Positions 44,289 through 53,862 of a DNA stretch of 64,000 nucleotides are shown here, piece after piece. The stretch's first letter is position 1. The number at the start of each line of letters is the position of its first letter. The notes beneath the pieces were generated by a model, which worked only from the letters and a program-made list of their open reading frames with translations, made no database searches and was not told the origin of the DNA. The stretch is from Deltaproteobacteria bacterium (GTDB lineage Bacteria > Desulfobacterota > Desulfarculia > Desulfarculales > Desulfarculaceae), in the NCBI GenBank assembly GCA_020444165.1, contig JAHLLK010000027.1:1-64000 (forward strand). The letters run 5' to 3'. A program made the translations under genes and the position numbers.

Positions 44289-44960
44289 ATGGGCATCTTC
44301 ACCCGCTTACGGGACATCATCAATTCCAACATCGGGGCCATGCTGGATCGGGCCGAGGATCCGGAAAAGCTCATCCGCCTGATGATCCAGGAAATGGAAG
44401 ACACCCTGGTGGAGATCAAGGCCTCCTGCGCCGGGGCCATGGCCGAGGCCAAGAAGATCCAGCGCGAGCTGGACCAGGTGTCGGCCCGGGTGGCCGAGTG
44501 GGAGACCCGGGCGAGCCTGGCCCTGGACCGGGGCCGCGAGGACCTGGCCCGCGAGGCCCTGTTGGAGAAGCGCCGCCTCTCCCACCGCCTGGAAGGCCTG
44601 GACCGGGAATGGGCCGAGGCCAGCACTCTGGTGGAACGTTACCAGGAGGACATCGTACAATTGGAGGAAAAGCTGGCCGCGGTGCGCGAGAAGCAGCGCC
44701 TGTTGATCCAGCGGCATATGGCGGCCCAGCACCAGAAGCGGGCCCGCCAGGATCTGCGGCGGGCCGATTCCTCCGAGGTGCTCCTCAGATTCGCCCAGTT
44801 CGAGAACCGGGTGGAGCGCATGGAAGCCGAGGCCGAGCTGGTGAACCTGGGGCGGCAGGGCGCGGCGGAAAAGGCCTTCACCAACCTGGAGGATGCGGAG
44901 GAGATCGAGCGCGAGCTGACCGCCCTGAAGGAAAAGCAGGCCGGAACCGGCGCCGAGTAG
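44289..44960 (+). CDS. pspA: Phage shock protein A
   Basis: A 223-residue coiled-coil protein that maintains inner-membrane integrity and inhibits PspF. It starts MGIFTRLRDIINSNI with an amphipathic helix, followed by RAEDPEKLIRLMIQEMEDTL, the family signature, and long heptad-rich helices to the end. Length matches. SD GAGGAGG. First gene of pspABC. Confidence 0.95.
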   Translation: MGIFTRLRDIINSNIGAMLDRAEDPEKLIRLMIQEMEDTLVEIKASCAGAMAEAKKIQRELDQVSARVAEWETRASLALDRGREDLAREALLEKRRLSHRLEGLDREWAEASTLVERYQEDIVQLEEKLAAVREKQRLLIQRHMAAQHQKRARQDLRRADSSEVLLRFAQFENRVERMEAEAELVNLGRQGAAEKAFTNLEDAEEIERELTALKEKQAGTGAE

Positions 44961-45025
44961 GCCCGGGGGTCCGGCGCTGACCCGCCGGACCACCCCGCCT
45001 GCCGGCGGGGGCGAAAGGAGCGAAA

Positions 45026-45259
45026 GTGCACGCTGTGTTCTCCCTGATACTCGGCTTCGGCCTTCTGGTGTTGGCGGTCTTGGGGTTGGTGGCCTTGGCC
45101 ATTGTGCGGGCCGTGCGGGGCAAGGGCCCCGGCGCCGCCCCGGGCCTGGATGAAGAAGAGGCCCGCTTGATCCAGGAGCTGCACCAAGGCCTGGAGCGCA
45201 TGGAAAAGCGGGTGGAGTCCCTGGAGACCATCCTCCTGGACCGGCCTGGAAAGGATTGA
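45026..45259 (+). CDS. pspB: Phage shock protein B
   Basis: A 77-residue protein with one N-terminal membrane helix (FSLILGFGLLVLAVLGLVALAIV) and a charged C-terminal helix (LIQELHQGLERMEKRVESLETIL), the layout of PspB. GTG start after GAAAGGAG. It works with PspC as membrane sensor and partner of PspA. Confidence 0.85.
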   Translation: MHAVFSLILGFGLLVLAVLGLVALAIVRAVRGKGPGAAPGLDEEEARLIQELHQGLERMEKRVESLETILLDRPGKD

Positions 45260-45263
45260 CGCC

Positions 45264-45641
45264 ATGAACACTTATACTTATCCCCGGGGGCTCTACCGCT
45301 CCCGCCACGGCATGGTCCTGGGTGTTTGCCGGGGCTTGGCCGAATACTTCGACCTCTCGGTGGGCTGGGTGCGCTTTTTCTCGGTCCTGGCCTTTGTCTT
45401 CACCGGCTTCTGGCCGGTGGGCGTGGTGTATTTGATCCTGGCGCTTCTCATGAAGCCCGCCCCGGTGATCCCGCCCCACAATCCCGAGGAGGCGGAGTTC
45501 TACAACTCCTACACCCACTCCCGGCACATGGCGGTGAACCGCCTGCGGAAGACCTATCAGAACCTGGACCGGCGGCTCCGGCGCATGGAGGACACCGTCA
45601 CTTCCCGGGACTTCTCCTGGCAGTCCCGGGCCAACCGCTGA
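45264..45641 (+). CDS. pspC: Phage shock protein C
   Basis: A 125-residue PspC domain protein (LYRSRHGMVLGVCRGLAEYFDLSVGWVR) with a membrane segment in VVYLILALLMK and a cytoplasmic tail that includes a basic helix. It starts four bases after pspB. With PspB it relieves PspA inhibition of PspF under membrane stress. Confidence 0.92.
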   Translation: MNTYTYPRGLYRSRHGMVLGVCRGLAEYFDLSVGWVRFFSVLAFVFTGFWPVGVVYLILALLMKPAPVIPPHNPEEAEFYNSYTHSRHMAVNRLRKTYQNLDRRLRRMEDTVTSRDFSWQSRANR

Positions 45642-45685
45642 GCCGGCTTCTCTTCCCGCCTCCCGCCACCCCACTCCCTCCAACC

Positions 45686-45725
45686 CCCCGCGGCGGGCCC
45701 TCCCGGCCCGCCGCGGGGCGGTTTT
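45686..45725 (+). terminator. Intrinsic terminator after pspC
   Basis: A perfect 14-bp stem (CCCCGCGGCGGGCC with its complement) over a 5-base loop, followed by CGGTTTT, about 45 bases after the pspC stop. Confidence 0.92.
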
Positions 45726-45754
45726 AAGGGATCTTTCTCTCAACTAACCAAAAC

Positions 45755-45812
45755 TATAAAGTTTTTTGGGGGAAGGACCTTGTTTTTCAAAAAAAGGTCC
45801 TTCCCCCCACAT
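45755..45812 (-). terminator. Long hairpin terminator, family copy H5
   Basis: Read on the minus strand, ATGTGGGGGGAAGGACC is followed by TTTTTTTGA and an A-rich complement ending GGTCCTTCCCCC, then AAAAAACTTTATAG. It belongs to the H family, with yet another paired stem (AAGGACC/GGTCCTT). It lies just after the porin stop, between convergent genes. Confidence 0.85.
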
Positions 45813-45823
45813 CTTCTCTTTAT

Positions 45824-47077
45824 TTAGAAGCCCACCGCCAGTTGGGTGGTGATCAGGTCGCGTTCGTCGTCGTTGTCGTATTCGCCGTGCAGGTATTCCA
45901 GGCTGAGGGTGGTGTCGGTCAGGAAGGCCCAAGACACGGTGGCGCCGTACTGGCGTTCGGGCATGAGGGTGCCCAGGTCGCTGCCGCCCTCATAGCGGCA
46001 GGCGAAGGTCCAGTCCTCCCAGGGCAGGAAGGCCACCTCGAAGTTCCAGGCTTCGGGCCGGGCGGCGCGGCCCTCGATGAAGTACAGCTCACCGGCCTGG
46101 AAGTCGTCCAGGGCGGCGAGGTATTCCGCGGTCATGGCCACCCAGTGGTAGCGGCCGTCCACCATCACCGACCAGCCGCCCACCAGCTCGTGGATCCGCT
46201 CGCCGGGCACCTCTTCGCTCAGGTTGCCGCCGGCGATGTTGTTGGTGTAGGCCACGCCGGCGTTCACGTCCACCGCCTCGCCCAAGGCGCCTTCCGGCGC
46301 GTCGAACTGCAGGCGGGTGTACCAGGTGTTGATCATGTAGTCGGGGTCGTCGCTGTTTTCGTGCACCGCGGCGTTGTACCCGCCCACGCCCACGTTGAAC
46401 CAGTCCTGGGCCCAGCCCACCTGGGCGGCGGTGGCCTGGGTTTCGAACACCTCCTGGGTGATGGGGTCGCTGACCATGTAGGTCTGGAACAAGCCGATGG
46501 AGGGGTACATGCGGCCGGCCAGGAGGTAATAGGGCACGTCCGGGGTCTGGCCGAGCAGGATGAAGCCCTCGTCCACGTTGAGGGGATCGGTTTCGCCCTG
46601 CTCATACAACAGATGGATGAGGCCCCGGGTCCATTCGTTGATATTGGCCTCGAAGAAGATCTCGGCCGTGGACAGGGTGATGTCGCTGGTGTTGGTGTCC
46701 TGGCCGGTCTTGGGCCGGTAGCGCTGGTAGCTGGCTTCCACCTCCACCGCGCCGTAGACGTTGATGCGCTTGGCCGCCTCGGACAACAGCCCCTCGGGCT
46801 GGGCCTTCACGGTCTTGGAAAGCTCCTGGGAAACCTTCAGCGAGTTGGCGCTGGTCTGGCGGGCCTCTTGGGCCGCCTTGTTGGCTTCATCGCTGGCGCA
46901 CTGCGCGTCGACGAGCTTTTTCTCCAGGTCGGCCACCCGGGTCTTCAGGGCCTGGACTTCCTTTATGAGCGCTTCCACCTGGGGGTCCAGGGCCCAGGCG
47001 GGACCGGGCAGAGCGATGAGCCCGGCAAAAAAGATGACCCCGACCAGCCACAGGGTCAAAGGTAGCTGTTTTTTCAC
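45824..47077 (-). CDS. LbtU-type outer-membrane porin
   Basis: A 417-residue beta-barrel protein. A signal peptide (LTLWLVGVIFFAGLIALPGPAWA) is followed by a coiled coil (about residues 28-85, EALIKEVQALKTRVADLEKK) and a barrel of alternating strands that ends in Phe (TTQLAVGF), the outer-membrane assembly signal. The pattern matches the LbtU siderophore-porin family. A GTG start at 47077 follows AAGGAGG. A cobalamin riboswitch and tandem terminators precede it, so it may take up cobalamin, cobinamide or cobalt rather than a siderophore (inference). It is the only gene in its transcript. Confidence 0.85.
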   Translation of the reverse strand: MKKQLPLTLWLVGVIFFAGLIALPGPAWALDPQVEALIKEVQALKTRVADLEKKLVDAQCASDEANKAAQEARQTSANSLKVSQELSKTVKAQPEGLLSEAAKRINVYGAVEVEASYQRYRPKTGQDTNTSDITLSTAEIFFEANINEWTRGLIHLLYEQGETDPLNVDEGFILLGQTPDVPYYLLAGRMYPSIGLFQTYMVSDPITQEVFETQATAAQVGWAQDWFNVGVGGYNAAVHENSDDPDYMINTWYTRLQFDAPEGALGEAVDVNAGVAYTNNIAGGNLSEEVPGERIHELVGGWSVMVDGRYHWVAMTAEYLAALDDFQAGELYFIEGRAARPEAWNFEVAFLPWEDWTFACRYEGGSDLGTLMPERQYGATVSWAFLTDTTLSLEYLHGEYDNDDERDLITTQLAVGF

Positions 47078-47108
47078 GTTGATCCTCCTTGGGGGGCAAA
47101 GCCCCGGA

Positions 47109-47176
47109 CAAAAAAAACCGGCCCCGCACTGGACCGGGATCCGGCAAAAAAACCCGGGCCCTGCCGGACCCGGGTT
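47109..47176 (-). terminator. Two tandem intrinsic terminators in the porin leader
   Basis: On the minus strand, a hairpin AACCCGGGTCC/GGGCCCGGGTT with T7 (47146-47176) is followed directly by CCGGTCC/GGGGCCGG with T8 (47109-47137). Both lie between the riboswitch and the gene, so they are expected to be the expression platform, i.e. the OFF state when the ligand is bound. Confidence 0.75.
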
Positions 47177-47214
47177 GATACCCTTTTCCACAACAAACTA
47201 TGACCCGCGGGGTA

Positions 47215-47436
47215 TGCCGCGGGGAACCTCTCCTCCGTCCAGCGCGGCGGAAGGCCCAAGGCGAATGACCAAGTCTTCTGGCTCCCGGTTCATCCTGCCC
47301 ACCGCGCCTTCCCGCCCTTCCTGGGCAGTGGCGATAGTGCGGTGGTCGTCCCCGGTTACAGCGGCGCGACCGCGACGGAGTTTCACCGTCTTATCTTGTG
47401 TGCCCTTCTTGGGCCATCCTTCGCCGGTATTTGTAC
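47215..47436 (-). promoter_or_regulatory. Cobalamin riboswitch
   Basis: Read on the minus strand, the leader contains GGTGAAACTCCGTCGCGGT then CGCCGCTGTAACC, and further on GGGAGCCAGAAGACTTGG (the B12-box at 47268-47285), in the correct order and spacing of about 115 bases for a cobalamin aptamer. It lies 180 bases before the porin start. It should switch the porin off when cobalamin is plentiful. A proper covariance search would settle its class. Confidence 0.85.
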
Positions 47437-47437
47437 C

Positions 47438-47466
47438 CTTCTAAAGGGGTCGCGCGGCTTTGTCAA
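47438..47466 (-). promoter_or_regulatory. Promoter driving the riboswitch leader
   Basis: On the minus strand, perfect TTGACA, 17-base spacer, TAGAAG, ending directly before the aptamer. The 200 bases between this and the next minus-strand gene hold no recognisable feature. Confidence 0.65.
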
Positions 47467-47677
47467 GATTTCTCGACCAGCCCCGAGCGGCGGCCTTCAG
47501 GGAAAGTGTATTTAACTCGTTGTTTTGTCGGGGAATAACAATGGAACTACGAGGCCAAAATTTTTTCCGCAACTTAAATCCCTGGATTTGCGGTTATTTC
47601 TCGCCAGCTTTCCGGTCGGCGGCGACCACGAAAAAATCTGTAAGTCATAGGTGTATGTCGGATTATGTGACGACGGA

Positions 47678-48970
47678 TTAAGATTTTCGCCGCCAAAGGC
47701 GGGGCCACCACCAATAGAGGGCCAGGATGGCCAGGCCCACGGGCAGGGCCCAGGGCCAGAGGGTGGGGAAGTTCCGCTCCAGACGGCAGCCGGGCGTGGT
47801 GCCGCCGCCGGCCCAGGCGGCCCAGACGCACAAGATGTCGCTCAGGGCCTGGTCGCCGCCCGCGCCGTTGGCCAACACGGCCAGGCCGGCTTTTTTTTGG
47901 GGCAGGGCCGCCACCAGGCAATACCAGCCCGGCGGGTTGGTTCCCAGATCGGAGACCATGGTCTGCCAACTGCCCGAGAGCACTTGCACGGCCAGGCCCA
48001 GGCCCCAGCGCCCGCCTCCCACGGCCAGGGGCACCTGGGTGCCGGGCTGGGCGGTGAACATCTCCTCGATGGTGGCCGGCTGCAACACGCCACGGCCCGG
48101 GGCCTGGCCCTCGGGCCCGGGCAGGGAGGCGGCCAGCCAGGCGGCCAGGTCCCGGCTGGTGGTGTAGAGACCGGAGGCGGCCCGGGCGGTGTAGGTCCGG
48201 GGCTCCACCTGGGCGTTGGTCTGGTCATAGGACACGGCCAGGTGGCGGGCCATCGCCGGGGTCAGTTCATAGCCGGAGAAATCCATGCCCAGGGGCTCCA
48301 GCACCTCCCGGCGCATGAACACCGCGAAGTCCTCGCCGGAGACTTTCTCGATCAGGTACTCCAACAGGGCGTAGCCGCCGCCGGAATAGCGCCAGGTGCG
48401 GCCCGCCGGCTCCTGGGGGGTGACCGCCAGACCCCCGGCGTCGGCCGCCCCCAGGAGCGAGTCGGCCAGGGGCTGGGGCTGGCGGCCCGGGCCGAAGCCC
48501 TGGTATCCCCCCAGGCTGAGCCCGGCGGTGTGGGACAAGACCCGGCGGAGGGTGATCTCCTCGGCCGGGAAGCGGCCGGGCCCCAGCGGCCAGGGGTCCA
48601 GGTAGGCGGTCAAGGGGGTGTCCAGATCCAGCTTGCCCTGCTCCACCAGCTTCATGGCCCCCCAGGCGGCCACCGCGCCGCTTACCCCACCGGCCTGGAA
48701 CACGGTGTCGGCGTCCACCGGCCTTTCGGTCGCGCGGTCGGCCAGGCCATAGGAGCGGGGGGCCAGCACCCGGCCGTTGTCCACCAGGCACAACGAAGCC
48801 CCGGGCAGGACAAAGGCCCGCCGGAAGCTCCGCATGGCCGTATCCGCCCAGGCCCCAAAGGCGACCACCGAGCCGTCGGGCACGGGAGAGCGGGGCAGGA
48901 AGGTGGCCACCAGGGTCATCACGCACAGGAACAAGGCCAACAGGACCAGACGGACCCAACGAGACTTCAT
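47678..48970 (-). CDS. Serine-hydrolase (class C beta-lactamase fold) protein, probably catalytically inactive
   Basis: A 430-residue protein with an N-terminal signal/anchor (VRLVLLALFLCVMTLVATFL), a beta-lactamase/D-alanyl-carboxypeptidase-like domain, and a C-terminal membrane helix (WALPVGLAILALYWWW). The S-x-x-K motif normally found in FQxxSxSK is here FQAGGVSGAV, so both the nucleophile Ser and the Lys are Gly. A YSGGGYALLEYL motif is kept. It is therefore likely a non-enzymatic, periplasm-facing protein. The ATG overlaps the vanZ stop (ATGA), so it is the last gene of a four-gene coupled operon. The fold assignment is firm; the role is not. Confidence 0.83.
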   Translation of the reverse strand: MKSRWVRLVLLALFLCVMTLVATFLPRSPVPDGSVVAFGAWADTAMRSFRRAFVLPGASLCLVDNGRVLAPRSYGLADRATERPVDADTVFQAGGVSGAVAAWGAMKLVEQGKLDLDTPLTAYLDPWPLGPGRFPAEEITLRRVLSHTAGLSLGGYQGFGPGRQPQPLADSLLGAADAGGLAVTPQEPAGRTWRYSGGGYALLEYLIEKVSGEDFAVFMRREVLEPLGMDFSGYELTPAMARHLAVSYDQTNAQVEPRTYTARAASGLYTTSRDLAAWLAASLPGPEGQAPGRGVLQPATIEEMFTAQPGTQVPLAVGGGRWGLGLAVQVLSGSWQTMVSDLGTNPPGWYCLVAALPQKKAGLAVLANGAGGDQALSDILCVWAAWAGGGTTPGCRLERNFPTLWPWALPVGLAILALYWWWPRLWRRKS

Positions 48971-49524
48971 GGCAGGGCGATATCCCTTCCGCGGGTGGCC
49001 GCGCCCCCGCCCGCGGCCCAGGCCGCGGCCACGCACACCAGACCGGCCGCGCCGTTGGTGGCCACATCACGCCAGTCCCCCACCCGGTCGGGCAGAAGGT
49101 GCTGGATAAATTCATCCAGGCCGCCCAGACAGAAGCAGGCCAGGGCCGCGGCCGCCGCGCGCCCCGGCCCGCCCAGGCGGCGGCCGGCCAGATGGTAGAG
49201 GAGGAGGCCCAGGACGCCGTAGAGCACCACGTGGGTGCGCTCCACCGGATTGCCCTGGGCCCAGGCCAGGAGCCCCAGGGCCAGCCCGGCCAGCAGCGCG
49301 GCCAGGAACAGCCGGGGCCGGGCCGCGGGGGGCCTGCGCCGGGAGCCCCAGAGGAGCCCCGCCCCGGCCGCCGCCCCCGCCAGGGCCAGGAACCAGGTCA
49401 CCCAGTCCAGGCCGGAGCGGTCCAACCAGGCCACCAGGGCCCGGCCCTGGAAAGTGACCAGGACGATGCCCCCCAGCCACCCCGGGGTGAGCCAGAGGTC
49501 CCAATTGCGGGGCAGGCTGGGCAA
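48967..49524 (-). CDS. VanZ-family membrane protein
   Basis: A 185-residue protein with about five membrane helices. The C-terminal half carries the VanZ-like signature GGLDEFIQHLLPDRVGDWRDVATNG (in parts). The TTG start at 49524 lies 3 bases after the rpe stop; there is no strong ribosome site, so it depends on coupling. VanZ proteins affect teicoplanin resistance in Gram-positives, but in Gram-negatives their role is unknown. Confidence 0.75.
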   Translation of the reverse strand: MPSLPRNWDLWLTPGWLGGIVLVTFQGRALVAWLDRSGLDWVTWFLALAGAAAGAGLLWGSRRRPPAARPRLFLAALLAGLALGLLAWAQGNPVERTHVVLYGVLGLLLYHLAGRRLGGPGRAAAAALACFCLGGLDEFIQHLLPDRVGDWRDVATNGAAGLVCVAAAWAAGGGAATRGRDIALP

Positions 49525-49526
49525 AC

Positions 49527-50197
<671 letters not shown>

Positions 50198-50201
<4 letters not shown>

Positions 50202-51511
50202 GACGAAACCTCCTCGGGAGAGGGGGGAGGGTTGGGGGGGCCGGCCAAGGCTTGGCTCGCCAGGGGCGCGGCCGGCAGCGGGGCCGGAGCCCGCCAGGCC
50301 AGGGCCAGGGCCAGCAAGAGGGCCGCGCCGGCCAGGGGCGGCAGGAAGGCATAGCCCAACAGCCCGGCCAGCACGCCGGCGGCCAGGGCCCCGCCCACCC
50401 CGGCCAGGGCCGTGGCCAAGTGCCACAGACCGCGCCGGTGGGCGGGAGTGAGGCCCGGGGCGGCCGGCGCCCGGCCGAACACCGCGGCAATGAGGCAGGG
50501 CCAGGCCAGGGGCAAGAGCCCCAGGCAAACCAGGGGGAGGTGGAAGGGCCGGGCTCCGGGGACCCAGGCGGTCCAGGTGAGCCCCAGCCAGGCCAAAAAG
50601 GCCAGCCCTCCTCCCAAGAAAAAGCCGCCGCGCGGCCCCAGGCGGCCCACCAGCCAGCCGGCCGGGCGGTGCAGGGCCAGGGCCAGGGCCAAGCCCGCGG
50701 CCAGGACAAAGCACACGGTTTCCGGCGGCAGGCCCCAGGCCTGGCGGGCCAACAGCGGCAAAAGGCTGAAAAGCAGGGCAAAGCCGGCCACGGCCAGGAA
50801 CCAGGCCGCCCACCAATGGCCCAGCCCGTCCCGCCGCTCGCGCCACAGCCGACGGCAGGCCGCCAGGTCGGGCCATTCATAGCGCCACAGGCCGTGGGCC
50901 AAGCCGGCCGGCGGGGACCAGGGCCGGCGGTCCAGGGCCAGGGGCGGGCAGGCCGGGCATTTCTCCGCCGTGGGCAGCCAGGCAAAGCCGAAGTAGAGCC
51001 CAGGCACCAGGAGGGCGGCGGCCAGGATGAGGCCCCAGTCGGCCCGGGCGGCCAGGAACCCGGCCAGCAAGAGGCCCAGCACCTGGCCGGCTCCCCAGTA
51101 GGCCAACAGCCAGCCCAAACGGCCGGGCCACTCCGCCGGCGGACGATGTTCCACGATGTACATGGCGGCCACGGTGTTGCCGGCCGCCGCGCCGGCCCCT
51201 TGCACCAGGGCCAGGATCAGCCACAAGACCAGTTCGCCCGACAAGGGGAACAGGCCCACCCCCAGGCCCAGGAGCACGTAGCCGCCCAGTTGGAACAGGC
51301 CGAAAAGCCCGGTCCGGGCGGCCAACAGGCCCCACAGGGGGCCGCTGACCTGGCCCAGGTAAAAGCAGGCCATCACCAGGCCCACCCGCGGAGCCGGGCC
51401 AAGGGGGGCCAGGTACAGGGGCAGCAAGATGGGCAAGGCCCCCGAGGCCACGGCCCCCAAGATCAGTTCTCCCCCGTACCAACGTTCGGCCACGGGTTTG
51501 CGGATCGGCAT
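50198..51511 (-). CDS. Major facilitator superfamily transporter
   Basis: A 437-residue protein with twelve hydrophobic segments. Typical features are [10 protein letters not shown] in the loop between helices 2 and 3 and a long central cytoplasmic loop with CPACPP. Residue composition is Leu/Ala/Gly-rich with no clear substrate motif. First gene of the coupled rpe-vanZ-serine hydrolase operon. The direction of transport and the substrate are unknown. The ATG at 51511 is in a GC-rich region without a strong SD. Confidence 0.85.
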
Positions 51512-51727
51512 GCTTGGCTTACCTCGCGGAGAAAGATGCCCGGGGCAGCCCAAGTGGGCTGTCCCTTGGATGGCATAATCGCGCGGCGGGCCGCCCCGGT
51601 CAATCGGAGAGTTGCCCCGGCCGGGGCGTCCGGGCCGGGAGCGCGGGGCCGGAACGGGCCGGGCCCGCGGAGCGGCGGCGCGCCGCCCCGGGGGCCCGGG
51701 GGGGTAACTTGGCGTGAGGCCGGTTAT

Positions 51728-53485
51728 TTACTTGCTGAAACCGTACACCGGGATGTTGCCCGCGTTGGCCGGCTGGCTGGAGGCCTGGGCGTCCACCTCC
51801 TTCAGGAATTGCATGCTGGGCGTGGCGTCGGCCCAGCTGTTGGGCACGATGGTCCAGGTGAGGTCGGCGGTCAGCTCGATCTGGCAGGAGTTGGTGTCCC
51901 CGGTGGCGAGGTTCTGGGCGTTCACCGTGAGCACGGTGCCGGTGTCCCCCCAGAAGGGAGCCAGGTTGGTGAAGTTGTAGGAGTTGGCCTGCACGAAGCT
52001 CTGGCCCGGCTCGTCGATGGTCACCAGGATGTTGTCCGTGCTGCTGGCGTCCGCGCCCCGCACCATGGTCAGGTAGTAGTAGTCCTGGGTGGGGAAGTAG
52101 TCGGTGTCCCACTTGGCCATGCTGAACTCGATGGCCCCCTGGCCGTCGGGGGTGGAGCCCTGGGTGCCGTCCTGCCACTTGGTCAGGGAGGGGAAGGACT
52201 GGAAGGTGGGCAGCCCTCCGCCGGGGGTATTGTAGATGCCGTCCAGGTCCAGGTAGAAGTTCTTTTGCAGGTTGTAGCGGGCGTCGGCCGCGGTCCAGGT
52301 GCTGGCGTCGAAGTAGAACACGTCGGGGTTGCTGGGGTCGGTGATGAAGTCCGCCGCGGTGAAGGTGGTGTTCTGGGCGGAGGCGGCGTCCTTGAAGGGG
52401 TACTGGGCCATGGAGCGGACAAAGGTGCGGGCCCGCTCGAAGTCCGCGCCCAGGGTGCCGCCCCAGCCGTCAAAGGGGTAGACGTTCACGATCATCAAGA
52501 GATTGTTCAGCTTTTTTTCCATCCCGTTGCAGTACCAGGTCTCCTCGCCGCCGGGCGCGTCCAGGCTGCTCTCGAAGAGGGAGGGGTAGTCGTCCTTGGT
52601 GAAGGTGCGCACCGGGGCGAGACCGTCCACTCCCGTGCCGTCCTCCGGCGCGTCGATGTAATAGTTCACCGCGTTGGGCCCCCACACCACGGTGTAGGTG
52701 TGCAGGCCGGTGGGGTCGTAGGCATAGTCGCCTTTGGCGTCCTTGGCCCAATAGAAGGCCTGGTTGGTGATGTTGGCCCCGGAGACCGCGGTGCTCACCG
52801 AGGGCACGAAATCGCTGGTGACGCCCCCGGCGGTCACGGCCTGTTGGCCCTGGGGCATGCGGAACAGGTTCAGGGCAACCGAGTTTTCCAGGTCATTCCG
52901 GCTGGGCTGGGCCAGGGAGGGAGGGAAGCCCCAGGTGGGGGAGCCGCCGTCGCCGGCCGCCCAGTAATCGCCGGCCTGGGTGTGGTTCACCAGGTCCTGC
53001 CAGGAGGTCACGTCGGGGTGATTGCCGTTCAGGCCGATGGCCTGGGCCACCAGGTCGTCGGTCCACTCGCCGGAGACCTGGCTGGCGTCGTTGTAGGCCT
53101 TGGAACGGTACATGTTGTAGGTCAGGTTGCCTTTGCTGTCCTGGACTCCCTCGATGAGTTCGCGGGAGGAGGACAGGGTCTGGGGCACGAATTCCCAGTC
53201 TATCTCGGTCCAGCGCCACAGCTCGGCCTGGTCGGGGTAATAGTCGGCCCCAGGCTGCTGGGACTGCATGAAGTAGCCCACCACCACCGGCTGGTTGTCA
53301 TAGTTGCCCCAGCCCTGGAACACGTACATGCCGTAATCGTAATTGCCCCGGGCATAGGCCTGGCTCATGGCGGTGTCCTGCAGGCCCAGGGCCCAGGCCG
53401 GAGCCGCGGTCACGAGGCCGGCCAAGCAGCCGGCCAGACAGCCGGCAAAGCAGAGCAGCCCAACAAAACCTCGGAATTTTCGCAT
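51728..53485 (-). CDS. Secreted glycoside hydrolase family 16-like protein
   Basis: A 585-residue exported protein. The signal peptide spans about residues 1-32 (cleavage after APAWA). The GH16 active-site motif is present as EIDWEF (E94, D96, E98) in RWTEIDWEFV, and a second typical piece, GLHTYTVVWGPNAVNYYID, lies further on. The C-terminal half (from about 340) has no recognised domain and may bind glycan. Such enzymes cleave beta-1,3/1,4-glucans or galactans. ATG after GGAGG. The 377-base gap upstream holds no gene; a TATATATGG near 53670 on the minus strand may be its -10. Confidence 0.85.
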   Translation of the reverse strand: MRKFRGFVGLLCFAGCLAGCLAGLVTAAPAWALGLQDTAMSQAYARGNYDYGMYVFQGWGNYDNQPVVVGYFMQSQQPGADYYPDQAELWRWTEIDWEFVPQTLSSSRELIEGVQDSKGNLTYNMYRSKAYNDASQVSGEWTDDLVAQAIGLNGNHPDVTSWQDLVNHTQAGDYWAAGDGGSPTWGFPPSLAQPSRNDLENSVALNLFRMPQGQQAVTAGGVTSDFVPSVSTAVSGANITNQAFYWAKDAKGDYAYDPTGLHTYTVVWGPNAVNYYIDAPEDGTGVDGLAPVRTFTKDDYPSLFESSLDAPGGEETWYCNGMEKKLNNLLMIVNVYPFDGWGGTLGADFERARTFVRSMAQYPFKDAASAQNTTFTAADFITDPSNPDVFYFDASTWTAADARYNLQKNFYLDLDGIYNTPGGGLPTFQSFPSLTKWQDGTQGSTPDGQGAIEFSMAKWDTDYFPTQDYYYLTMVRGADASSTDNILVTIDEPGQSFVQANSYNFTNLAPFWGDTGTVLTVNAQNLATGDTNSCQIELTADLTWTIVPNSWADATPSMQFLKEVDAQASSQPANAGNIPVYGFSK

Positions 53486-53862
53486 GTGATCCTCCGCGTG
53501 GTGGTGGACCGCCCTCCGGCGGCCCGGCCGGAGAACGGCGCTGAGCCGTGGCCGGGATGGCTTGGTCCCGGCGGGGGTGGAGAAGTCGGCGGCCCGCAAA
53601 GGGGACTGTCAGGCCGCGGGCGGCCCCTGGTGCGGACCGCGCCAGGAGGTTACGTGGAATCGCGACCATATATAGTCCTATCGGCAGGAGGCCTATTAAT
53701 CTTAACAACGACGCTAGTCTTTTTTCGTCAGGGCCGCTCATTGGCCTTTAGACTATTGATTAGGGATCATGCATCGAAAGTGGTGATGCGTCCGACGGCC
53801 GGCGCCCCGGCCACCGGGCGGCAGCCACCCACCGGCGGGGGAGCCCGCCAAGGAGAGGAAGC

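Noticed and set aside
53486..53862. Structured leader of the rhodanese gene as a possible riboswitch
   Set aside because: It has a GC-rich hairpin next to the ribosome site but no motif of any aptamer class I know.
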